DNA from: Blastochloris tepida | Lineage (GTDB): Bacteria; Pseudomonadota; Alphaproteobacteria; Rhizobiales; Xanthobacteraceae | Length of the DNA: 64,000 nucleotides | Reading direction: 5' to 3' | Assembly: GCF_003966715.1 (NCBI RefSeq) | Contig: NZ_AP018907.1 | Coordinates: forward strand, 422,001-486,000 | Part shown: one piece after another, positions 32,952 to 40,583 of the stretch | Layout: every line of letters begins with the position of its first letter | How positions within the stretch are numbered: the stretch's first letter is position 1 | Notes under the pieces: generated by a model | Databases searched by the model: none | What the model was told of the DNA's origin: nothing | The model's input: the letters and a program-made list of their open reading frames with translations, nothing else | Position numbers and translations under genes: made by a program

Positions 32952-32971
32952 CGCCCGAATTTTTTCGGGCG
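32952..32971 (+). terminator. Hairpin downstream of the barrel gene
   Basis: CGCCCGAA (32952-32959) pairs with TTCGGGCG (32964-32971) around a short T-rich loop. It lies 90 bases past the stop. It would need confirmation because the U-run is in the loop rather than after the stem. Confidence 0.4.
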
Positions 32972-33036
32972 GGTGGCGCCTCCGCCGCGAGACCGGCGGC
33001 GCATGCCGGGTGATACCAAAGGCCTTCCAGCTTGAC

Positions 33037-33127
33037 TCGTCATGCCCGCGCTTGTCGCGGGCATCCACGGCCTAAAGTGTTTTGAAATCAAAGACGTGGA
33101 TGGCCGGGACAAGCCCGGCCATGACGA
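33037..33127. repeat. Long palindromic repeat, CGTCATGCCCGCGC...GGCCATGACGAC family
   Basis: CATGCCCGCGCTTGTCGCGGG, a GCATCCACG segment, a spacer, then CGTGGATGGCCGGGACAAGCC and CGGCCATGACGAC form nested arms. A second copy is at 48197-48287. This type is frequent in Rhizobiales intergenic DNA. Confidence 0.75.
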
Positions 33128-33167
33128 CGTAGGTGGGTCGAGTTCAAGGGCCGTTGGTATGAGAGGG

Positions 33168-34064
33168 CTATTTCCGACCCCGGGCCGGCGCTTTTCCCGG
33201 CCTCACCGGCGCCGCGGCCTCCGCCGCCAGCCGGTCGAGCCGGAAGCGGCCGCCGCCGTGCCCAAGCTGATCCTGCCCCAGGCGTTCGGCCAGCGCCGGC
33301 AGCAGCGCCTTCAGGTCGGCTTCCAGCGTCCAGGGCGGGTTGACCACCACCATGCCGCAGCCGTTCAGCGGACCGTCGGCGCGGATCGGCCCGACCCGGA
33401 GCTCGGCGCGGAGGATGTCGGGGATGCCGGCATGGGCGAGCTGGCTGCCGAACGCCTCGGCCGCCGCGACGTCCTTCAGCGGATACCACAGCAGATAGGT
33501 GCCGGTCGGCCAGCGGGCGTGCGCTTTGGCGAGGCCGTGGCGCAGCCGCTCGAACTCGCCGGGTTCCTCGAAGGGCGGATCGACCAGCACCAGGCCGCGC
33601 CGCTCCGGCGGCGGCACGAAGGCCGGCAGCGCCAGCCAGCCGTCGAGCTCGGTCACCTTCACCCGCCGGTCGCGCCGGAACAGCGCCGCGAGCGCGGCCG
33701 CATCCTCCGGGTGGCGCTCGACGAAATGCAGCCGGTCGTCCGGCCGGGCCAGGGCGGCGATGATGGATGGCGAGCCGGGATAGTGCGTGGCCTCGACCGC
33801 AGCGAGCGCGGCGCGGAACGGCGCCAGCACCTCTTCGGCCGCGGCATCGAGCGGCGCGTCGCGCAGCCGGCCGATGCCGCCCCGCCACTCGCCGGTGCGG
33901 GTGGCTTCGCTGGCCGCAAGGTCATAGAGGCCGCGCCCGGCGTGGGTGTCGATGGCGCAGAACGGCGCGGGCTTGCGGCCGAGATGGGCGAGCACCCGCG
34001 CGAGCACCGCGTGCTTGAGGATGTCGGCGAAATTGCCGGCGTGGAAGGCGTGGCGGTAGTTCAT
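33168..34064 (-). CDS. rlmJ: 23S rRNA (adenine-2030-N6)-methyltransferase
   Basis: 298 residues starting MNYRHAFHAGNFADILKH, the RlmJ signature. CAIDTHAGRGLYDL is the SAM-binding motif near residue 41. LVLVDPPFEEPGEFERL contains the N6-adenine methylase motif with DPPF, and MVVVNPPWTLEADL lies near the C-terminus. It modifies 23S rRNA during 50S assembly. It reads as a single gene. Confidence 0.94.
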   Translation of the reverse strand: MNYRHAFHAGNFADILKHAVLARVLAHLGRKPAPFCAIDTHAGRGLYDLAASEATRTGEWRGGIGRLRDAPLDAAAEEVLAPFRAALAAVEATHYPGSPSIIAALARPDDRLHFVERHPEDAAALAALFRRDRRVKVTELDGWLALPAFVPPPERRGLVLVDPPFEEPGEFERLRHGLAKAHARWPTGTYLLWYPLKDVAAAEAFGSQLAHAGIPDILRAELRVGPIRADGPLNGCGMVVVNPPWTLEADLKALLPALAERLGQDQLGHGGGRFRLDRLAAEAAAPVRPGKAPARGRK

Positions 34065-34079
34065 GCGGTGTGCGAGTTG

Positions 34080-34225
34080 CTGGCGCTCGGCCGGGACGAC
34101 GCGGGGAGAGATTGTCGTCCCGGGCAAGCGCGCGTGGCGCGCGCGACCTGGGACCGTTGTCAGAAAGGGGGCCTCTTCCTGATGACGATCCCGGCTCTCG
34201 CTGGCGCTCGGCCGGGATGACGCGG
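34080..34225. repeat. Dispersed repeat, GTCGTCCCGGGCAAGCGCG family
   Basis: The unit GTCGTCCCGGGCAAGCGCG, then GCGCGACCTGGGACCGT, a spacer and CGATCCCGGCTCTCGC with CGGCCGGGATGACG lies between rlmJ and the RNase T2 gene. No gene is seen. Confidence 0.65.
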
Positions 34226-34257
34226 CTCGAAGAAACGATCCTGGCCGCGAAACAATA

Positions 34258-34914
34258 TCACCCGCCGCGGGCGGGCGGCACCTCGATGCGGCCGGCGCGG
34301 CAGGCCCGGCGGTCGACCTCCGGGCAGGGGCGGAAGGCGAGATCGCGCGTGAGGCAGACGCGCACCTCGCGCAGCAGCCCCTCGCGGCAATCGACGGCGA
34401 TCATGTCGCGATCGAGCCCGGCATTGTCGCGGACGAAGGCGTTCTCGACCTCGACCGGGGCCATCTGGCGCGGCCGGTCGGGATCGCGGAACTCGGCCGG
34501 GATTCTGACGCGCTCGGCGGCGCGGCGGACGGTGTCGAAGAAGTCGGCCGGCTCCAGGCCCGAGCAGGTGCCGTGCTTGCGCCATTGGTGCAGGATCAGG
34601 CCGAAGCTCGGGGTCAGGTCCAGCATCGAGCGCACCAGCCGGTCGTCGAGCCGGGGCGGGCGGGCGACGCAATTGGCCGGGTAGCCGCGCTCAAACTGCG
34701 GCCACAGGCCGTGGACGATGAAGCTGTAGGGGCGGCTCGACCGGCACTGCTCGGCCTCGCGCCGCGCCCCCTCCTGGCGGCACCATGTCGGCGACCAGGA
34801 CAGCGCCAGCACGTAGAAATCGAACGCGCCGGGCGTATCGGCGCGGGCCGGCGCGGGGGCGGTGACGAGACAGGCGGCAAGCGACAGGGCCGCCGCGAAA
34901 GCCTTCAGCCTCAC
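34258..34914 (-). CDS. Secreted RNase T2 family ribonuclease
   Basis: 218 residues from a GTG whose last two bases overlap the preceding stop (GTGA). The signal peptide is KAFAAALSLAACLVTAPAPARA. Both T2 catalytic blocks are present: FIVHGLWPQFE (His of CAS I) and HQWRKHGTCSG (CAS II; Gln replaces the usual Glu before Trp). Cys residues are consistent with disulfides in the periplasm. It should cleave RNA without base specificity; the Glu-to-Gln change in CAS II makes full activity uncertain. Coupled to the upstream secreted protein. Confidence 0.87.
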   Translation of the reverse strand: MRLKAFAAALSLAACLVTAPAPARADTPGAFDFYVLALSWSPTWCRQEGARREAEQCRSSRPYSFIVHGLWPQFERGYPANCVARPPRLDDRLVRSMLDLTPSFGLILHQWRKHGTCSGLEPADFFDTVRRAAERVRIPAEFRDPDRPRQMAPVEVENAFVRDNAGLDRDMIAVDCREGLLREVRVCLTRDLAFRPCPEVDRRACRAGRIEVPPARGG

Positions 34915-35420
34915 GGGCGCGCCATCTGGCAGTCCGGCGCGTAGGTCCAGCTGCGGTCGAGGCCCTGCACGCACCACTCGACGCCCGAGCCCATGCCGGC
35001 GAACCCGCCATCCTCGATCAGCGAGTAGTAGATGGTGCGCGGCTTGCCGTCGGAAATCAGGGCCACGGCCTCGCAATAGCGGCGGGGAATCTTGGCATAG
35101 CCCCACGGCCGGTAGGCGATCTCGCGGATCTTCTCATAACCCTGGATGCGCAGCGGCGAGGCCCAGAACGAGCGCTCCGTCTCCGCGAAGAAGGCGTTGA
35201 TGCGGGTGAGCGCCCAGGAGTCCTCGCATGGGGGGACCCAGCCGTAATAGTGCCGCTCGATCGGGGTGGGGTCGACCGGCGTGTGTTCCATGATCACCGA
35301 CCGGTCGAGCGAATAGGGGGCGGGGTTGACGCGACCTTGCGCGTTCGCCGCCGACATCTGGCCCCAGCACGCCAACGCCGCGGCCAGCGCCACAACCTTC
35401 ATCCGCCATACGTCGTGCAT
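34911..35420 (-). CDS. Secreted protein of unknown function, partner of RNase T2
   Basis: 169 residues from MHDVWRMKVV (an internal start MKVV at 35402 is possible). The N-terminus is a signal peptide (MKVVALAAALACWGQMSAANAQG). The mature part has a conserved look, with paired Cys and Trp/Tyr-rich segments (ERHYYGWVPPCEDSW, GSGVEWCVQGLDRSWTYAPDC). I do not recognise the family. Its stop overlaps the RNase T2 start, so a shared role (inhibitor, chaperone or co-secreted factor) is possible but unproven. Confidence 0.6.
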   Translation of the reverse strand: MHDVWRMKVVALAAALACWGQMSAANAQGRVNPAPYSLDRSVIMEHTPVDPTPIERHYYGWVPPCEDSWALTRINAFFAETERSFWASPLRIQGYEKIREIAYRPWGYAKIPRRYCEAVALISDGKPRTIYYSLIEDGGFAGMGSGVEWCVQGLDRSWTYAPDCQMARP

Positions 35421-35643
35421 GGGTGCATTCCCGCTCGCTCTGCCTGATGTGACGATGCAAGGCCCTCCGTCCAGGGTCAAGGGCCGGAAGGGCGCCGGAC
35501 GGGGCATCCGGGGCGCCGGGCGGCCCGTGGTGGGCTCCGCCATGCGTTTTTCTTGGAAACGCGGTATGGACGCAACAGTCCGGCCCGGCCGCCGCGGCCG
35601 AACCGGCGGGCGGGAACGGTTGTGCTTGCGCCGGAGAGTGACC

Positions 35644-36897
35644 ATGCCCGCGCCTTCGCGAATCACCGCCAAGCCGGCGATGCCGCGCTTTGCCACCGCT
35701 TTTGAGGCGGCGATGCGGCTGCGGCCCGACCAGCCGGTCTATTGCTTCCGGCCCGGCGTGCTCGCCGCCGATATCCGCGCCTTCCGCACGGCCTTCCGCG
35801 GCAAGACCGCCTATGCGGTGAAGACCAATGGCGAGCCGATGGTGCTGTCGGTGCTGGCCGCCGAGGGCGTCGACAGCTTCGACGTGGCGAGCCCCGCCGA
35901 GTTCGCCGCGGTGCGGGCGGCGGCGCCGGGGGCGGAGCTGCTCTACATGCACCCGGTCAAGGCGCAGTCCGACATCCGGCTGGCGCTGGAGACCTACGGC
36001 ATCCGCACGCTGGCGCTCGACCATGAGGACGAGGTCGCCAAGATCCTGCGGGTGGTGCGGGCCATGGACATCGACCCCGGCGAGATCACCCTGTTCGTGC
36101 GGCTCGCCACCAAGAGCGAGGCGGCCTACGAGCTGTCGAAGAAGTTCGGCGCCGCCCCCGGCCACGCCGCCGAGCTCGCCCAGCGCATCGACGGCATCGG
36201 CTTCCGGGTCGGGCTGGCGTTCCATGTCGGCAGCCAGGTCGAGGATCCGGACGCCTACGATCAGGCGCTGGCGATCGCCGCCGCGGTGCGCAGGCGCGCC
36301 GGCGTGCCGATCGCCGGGCTCGACATCGGCGGCGGCTTTCCCGCCCGCTACGGCCGCGAGCCCGGCCGCAAGGCGCCGCTGCCGCCGCCGACCGAGGCGC
36401 TGCTCGACGAGATCCAGCGCGAGGTGGTGGAATTCGGCTTCGGCGACGTGCCGCTGATCGCCGAGCCGGGACGGGTGATCGTCGCCCGCGCCTTCTCGGT
36501 GATCGTGCGGGTGCTGCTGAAGAAGGGCCAGCGCGTCTACATCAATGACGGGGTGTGGGGCTCGCTGTCCGATTCCTGGACCGGCAAGATTCCGCTGCCC
36601 GTGCGGCTGATGCCCGACCCCGTCCGCCGGCGCCGCACCGGCAACCCGGCCAAGATCGAGCCGTTCCGGGTGTGCGGCGCCACCTGCGATTCGGTCGATA
36701 TCCTGTCGCGGCCGTTCTATCTGCCCGAGAGCGTCGATACCGGCGACTGGATCGAGATCGGCCACATCGGCGCCTATTCGCTGGGCCTGCGCACCCGCTT
36801 CAACGGCTTCTATCCGGATACCTTCGTCGAGGTGGACGAGGCGTTCGACCTCGACGCCGCCGACGGTCTGGCCGAGCCCGCGGTTCCGGCGGGGTGA
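35644..36897 (+). CDS. Ornithine/lysine-type decarboxylase, alanine racemase fold
   Basis: 417 residues, PLP fold type III. The PLP Lys is in TAYAVKTNGEP near residue 60; HVGSQVEDPDAY, GLDIGGGFPARYG and IAEPGRVIVA are the phosphate- and substrate-binding motifs, and the catalytic Cys lies in FRVCGATCDSVDIL. It decarboxylates ornithine or lysine, giving putrescine or cadaverine for polyamine synthesis. Which substrate cannot be told by eye. GGAGAG lies upstream of ATG 35644. Confidence 0.9.
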   Translation: MPAPSRITAKPAMPRFATAFEAAMRLRPDQPVYCFRPGVLAADIRAFRTAFRGKTAYAVKTNGEPMVLSVLAAEGVDSFDVASPAEFAAVRAAAPGAELLYMHPVKAQSDIRLALETYGIRTLALDHEDEVAKILRVVRAMDIDPGEITLFVRLATKSEAAYELSKKFGAAPGHAAELAQRIDGIGFRVGLAFHVGSQVEDPDAYDQALAIAAAVRRRAGVPIAGLDIGGGFPARYGREPGRKAPLPPPTEALLDEIQREVVEFGFGDVPLIAEPGRVIVARAFSVIVRVLLKKGQRVYINDGVWGSLSDSWTGKIPLPVRLMPDPVRRRRTGNPAKIEPFRVCGATCDSVDILSRPFYLPESVDTGDWIEIGHIGAYSLGLRTRFNGFYPDTFVEVDEAFDLDAADGLAEPAVPAG

Positions 36898-37120
36898 GAG
36901 AGCCGTCGTCCCGGCCAAGCGCCGAGGGCGCGCGAGCCGGGACCGTTTTCGGCCACCCGGTCGTCCCGGACCGAGCGCAGCGAGGAGCCGGGACCGTTTT
37001 CAGGAAGGGGTGTCTTTTTCCGCGGACGATCCCGGCTCGGCGCTTCGCGCCGTCCGGGATGACGACCTGTCATGGAGCGGACACGGCGGAATACGCTTCG
37101 CTATTCCGCCCTACGGCCTG
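36898..37120. repeat. Mixed dispersed repeats after the decarboxylase
   Basis: Two GTCGTCCCGG...GCCGGGACCGTTTTC units (36905 and 36962) and one GGCGGAATACGCTTCGCTATTCCGCC hairpin (37086-37111) fill this spacer. Confidence 0.7.
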
Positions 37121-37123
37121 CGT

Positions 37124-37540
37124 TCACCCGTCCGATTTCGTCCGGGTGAGCACCATGGCCGCCGGCACCGCCGCCATCCACACCAGCATCGGCGCGAACA
37201 GGTCGCCCTTGGCGATGGCGGCGAAGGTGAAGGCATCGGCCACCTCGCTCGTCGGCCGGCCGGCGAACAGCATCAGCACCATCTCGATGCCGAGCGTCAG
37301 CACGAACCAGCCGGTGCCGATGACGAACGCATCGCCAAGGCTCGGCCGGGCGCGCAGGGCGAACAGCGCCGCCGTCGTGCCGATGAGGATGATGCCGAGA
37401 ATGCCCGACACCGGCAGGGCCACGTCGCCGAGCCACGGCTCCAGCACCTTCACCCGCAGCGCCCCATTGGCGAAGGCGAGGGCGAACATGCCAAGCCAGA
37501 CGGCCAGCGCGACGAGATAGAGGCGGATGCGGCGGGGCAT
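37124..37540 (-). CDS. Four-helix membrane protein of unknown function
   Basis: 138 residues with four hydrophobic helices: LYLVALAVWLGMFALAFANG, SGILGIILIGTTAALFAL, a FVLTLGIEMVLMLFAG stretch and FAPMLVWMAAVPAAMVL. A GTGWFVLTLGIEM turn lies between helices 2 and 3. I do not recognise a family and there is no operon partner within 200 bases. Confidence 0.6.
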   Translation of the reverse strand: MPRRIRLYLVALAVWLGMFALAFANGALRVKVLEPWLGDVALPVSGILGIILIGTTAALFALRARPSLGDAFVIGTGWFVLTLGIEMVLMLFAGRPTSEVADAFTFAAIAKGDLFAPMLVWMAAVPAAMVLTRTKSDG

Positions 37541-37762
37541 GCGGACTTTCCAGGCAACGCGTCAGAATGAATGGGGTTTCCGGCCGATCCCCCCGGGGGT
37601 GCCGGAACCTCGAACCGACCGGCGCGCCGGGCGGCGGCGCCGTGCCGCGGCTCCCTTGAGGGCGATCCGACCGGGACCGCGCCTCGGGCCTGCCGCGACG
37701 CAGCCAAAACTACCGTTCCGGGACCGGCCTGCAAAGACGTGGCGGCCGTTTAAGGCGTTACC

Positions 37763-38617
37763 TTAGCCGCTGCGGGGCTCCGGCGTCAGCGCCCGGGCCA
37801 GCGCCACGAAGCCCGGAACCGGCACGGTCTCGGCGCGCTGGGTGGGGTCGAGGCCGGCCGCCGCGATCAGCGCGGCGGCATCGCCGCCCAGCGATTTCAG
37901 CGACTGCCGCAGCATCTTGCGGCGCTGGCCGAAGGCCGCCGCCGTCACCCGCTCCAGCGCCGCGCAGGCGCAGGGCAGGGGGGCGGCACGCGGCACCAGA
38001 TGCACCACCGAGGAGGTGACCTTGGGCGGCGGCACGAAGGCGGAGGCCGGCACGTCGAACAGGATCCTCGCCTCGGTGCGCCAGCCGGCCAGCACGGCGA
38101 GCCGGCCATAGGCCTCGTCGCCGGGGTCGGCGGTGATGCGCTGGGCGACCTCCTTCTGGAACATCAGCGTCATCGACGCCCACCAGGGCGGCCAGCGCTC
38201 GCCGGTGAGCCAGCCCACCAGCAGCAGGCTGGCGACGTTGTAGGGCAGGTTGGCGACGATCTTCACCGTGCCGGGGCCGGCCGCGGCAGCAAGGTCGGTG
38301 GCGAGCGCATCGCCCTGGATCACCTCCAGCCGGCCGGGATAGTGCGCGGCGATCTCGGCCAGCGCCGGCAGGCAGCGCGCGTCGCGCTCGACCGCCACCA
38401 CCCTGCGGGCGCCGCAGGCGAGCAGCGCCCGGGTGAGCCCGCCGGGGCCGGGGCCGACCTCGACCACCGTGACCTCATCGAGCGGGCCGGCGGCGCGGGC
38501 AATCCGGGCGGTGAGGTTGAGATCGAACAGGAAGTTCTGGCCCAGCGCCTTGGTGGCGCTCAGACCATGGGTGCGCACCACCTCGCGCAGCGGCGGCAAG
38601 TCGTCGATCTGGCTCAT
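37763..38617 (-). CDS. rsmA: 16S rRNA (A1518/A1519-N6)-dimethyltransferase
   Basis: 284 residues. [16 protein letters not shown] and [17 protein letters not shown] start the SAM site; [16 protein letters not shown] is the methylase motif (NLPY) near residue 120. The mature end has [17 protein letters not shown]. It dimethylates two adenosines of helix 45 late in 30S assembly. The start overlaps pdxA by four bases; surA-pdxA-rsmA is the standard order. Confidence 0.96.
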   Translation of the reverse strand: MSQIDDLPPLREVVRTHGLSATKALGQNFLFDLNLTARIARAAGPLDEVTVVEVGPGPGGLTRALLACGARRVVAVERDARCLPALAEIAAHYPGRLEVIQGDALATDLAAAAGPGTVKIVANLPYNVASLLLVGWLTGERWPPWWASMTLMFQKEVAQRITADPGDEAYGRLAVLAGWRTEARILFDVPASAFVPPPKVTSSVVHLVPRAAPLPCACAALERVTAAAFGQRRKMLRQSLKSLGGDAAALIAAAGLDPTQRAETVPVPGFVALARALTPEPRSG

Positions 38618-39612
38618 GAGCGGGAGGACAGCCGGTGCGCCAGCCGCAGCGCGGCGATGAGGCTCGACGGGCTGGCGCGCCCGGTGCCGGCCAGCTCGAA
38701 GGCGGTGCCATGGTCGGGCGAGGTGCGCACGAACGGCAGCCCCAGCGTGACATTGACGGCGGTGTCGAACGCCAGGGCCTTGGCCGGCGCCAGCACCTGA
38801 TCGTGATACATGCCGAGCGCGGCATCATAGGTGGCGCGCGCCGCGGCATGGAACAGCGTGTCGGCCGGCAGCGGCCCGCGCACGTCGAGGCCGAGGCCGC
38901 GCAGCGTCTCGACCGCCGGGCGGACGATCTCCTCATCCTCGCGGCCGAGCGTGCCGCCTTCGCCGGCGTGCGGGTTGAGACCGCACACCGCGAGGCGCGG
39001 CCGGGCGATGCCGAATCGGACGGCGAGGTCGCGGGCGGTGATCGTCGCGGTCTCGACGATCAGTTCGCAGGTGAGGCGGCGCGGCACCTCGGCGAGCGGA
39101 ATGTGGATGGTCACCGGCACCACCGCCACCAGCTCGGACCAGATCATCATCACCGGTTGGGGTTTTGCACCGTCGCCCGCCGCCAGCTCGGCCAGGAACT
39201 CGGTGTGGCCGGGGAAGGCGAAGCCGGCCTGATACATCACCGACTTGGCGATCGGGTTGGTCACCACCGCGGCGGCGCGGCCGGCCCGGACCAGGGCCAC
39301 CGCGGTCTCGATCGCGGCCTTCGCCGCCGGGGCGCTGGCGGCATCCGGCTGGCCCGGCGCGGCGGTGGCGGGATGGCCGGTCGCCAGCACCGGCAGCGCG
39401 CGGGGAAAGGTGGCGGCGGCGGTCTCGGGCGTGGCCGGCGCCACCGGCACGTCGAGGCCGAGCATGCGGGCGCGGGCGGCGAGCAGATCGGGGTCGCCGA
39501 TCAGCAGGAACGGGGGAAGATCGAGCGCCTGCCGCGCCGCCCAGGCGGCGAGCGCGATGTCGGGACCGATGCCGGCCGGCTCGCCGAGCGTGAGCGCGAG
39601 CGGGGCGGCCAT
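38614..39612 (-). CDS. pdxA: 4-hydroxythreonine-4-phosphate dehydrogenase
   Basis: 332 residues. [15 protein letters not shown] at the start, [25 protein letters not shown] in the middle and [12 protein letters not shown] with the metal-binding His residues, then [14 protein letters not shown]. It acts in pyridoxal phosphate synthesis. Six bases separate it from surA and its end overlaps rsmA. Confidence 0.96.
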   Translation of the reverse strand: MAAPLALTLGEPAGIGPDIALAAWAARQALDLPPFLLIGDPDLLAARARMLGLDVPVAPATPETAAATFPRALPVLATGHPATAAPGQPDAASAPAAKAAIETAVALVRAGRAAAVVTNPIAKSVMYQAGFAFPGHTEFLAELAAGDGAKPQPVMMIWSELVAVVPVTIHIPLAEVPRRLTCELIVETATITARDLAVRFGIARPRLAVCGLNPHAGEGGTLGREDEEIVRPAVETLRGLGLDVRGPLPADTLFHAAARATYDAALGMYHDQVLAPAKALAFDTAVNVTLGLPFVRTSPDHGTAFELAGTGRASPSSLIAALRLAHRLSSRS

Positions 39613-39618
39613 GAAGCG

Positions 39619-40554
39619 TCAGCGGTATTCGATCAGCGCAGCGCGGCGCAGCTCCGCCATATAGCGCTTGGCCTGGCTCTGCAGGCGCTCGCTCACCAGC
39701 TCCTGGCGCACCTCGTTCATCACCGCGGTCTGGCCGGCGACCTCGCGGCGGCTGCACACGGCGACGACCTCGACGCCCGCCGCGGTGCGCTCGGGCGGGG
39801 TGAGCTTGCCGTCGGGGGTGGAATTGAGCAGTTCGCGCAGGGCCGGCGTCAGGTCGGCGGACGCCTTCCGCACCGAATTGCGCACCACCACCTCCTTCAT
39901 GCCGCGGGCGATGGCGAAGCCGTCGTCGCAGCTCTGGAAGCGGCCGCGCAGCGCCTCGGCCTCGCGGCGGCGCGCGTCGTAGGTGGCGTCGCTGGCGCCG
40001 CGCGGCACCACGAACACCACCGTGCGCAGCGTGTATTCGGTGATGCGCTGGGGCACCTCCTGCTTGCGGGCGCTGAGGGCCGCGGCGACGTCATTGTCGC
40101 CGACTTGGGCGATGACCTTGTAGCGGGCGCGAACCAGCCCGCCCCAGGCGATCTCGGCGCGCAGGCGGTCCTTGAAGCTGCGCTCGTTGGAGCCCTGGGC
40201 GCTGAGCATCTGGCCGAACTGGGCCGTCGACATGTTGGCCCGGCTGGCGATGTTGCCGAAGGCGGAATCCACCTCGCTGTCGGAGGGCACGGCGCCGAAC
40301 TTCTTGGCCTCGCGCAGCTTCAGCCGTTCGTCGATGAGTTCCTCGAGCACCGACTTGCGGTCCGGGCTGCGGCCCTGGTTCATCAGGGTCAGCAGGCGGG
40401 TGCGGTGGGCGACATCGAGCGCGGTGATCGGCTCGCCATTGACCAGGGCCACCACCTGCGCCTTGGCCGGCGCCACCGGAACGAGAACCGCCGCCGCCAC
40501 GAGCGCGAGGCCGGCCAGCACGGTCCGCATGCGAATGCGAATCAAGGACACCAT
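39619..40554 (-). CDS. surA: SurA-like periplasmic chaperone
   Basis: 311 residues with a signal peptide (TVLAGLALVAAAVLVPVAPAKA) followed by VVALVNGEPITALDVAHRTRL, the SurA N-terminal domain start, and ELIDERLKLREAKKFG. The remainder is a SurA N/C chaperone core, with a degenerate or missing parvulin domain in comparison with E. coli SurA. It escorts outer-membrane proteins, including LptD encoded next door. GAGGGG precedes the ATG. Confidence 0.85.
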   Translation of the reverse strand: MVSLIRIRMRTVLAGLALVAAAVLVPVAPAKAQVVALVNGEPITALDVAHRTRLLTLMNQGRSPDRKSVLEELIDERLKLREAKKFGAVPSDSEVDSAFGNIASRANMSTAQFGQMLSAQGSNERSFKDRLRAEIAWGGLVRARYKVIAQVGDNDVAAALSARKQEVPQRITEYTLRTVVFVVPRGASDATYDARRREAEALRGRFQSCDDGFAIARGMKEVVVRNSVRKASADLTPALRELLNSTPDGKLTPPERTAAGVEVVAVCSRREVAGQTAVMNEVRQELVSERLQSQAKRYMAELRRAALIEYR

Positions 40555-40583
40555 CACCCCTCTGTTCCACCAGATTGCGGCAG

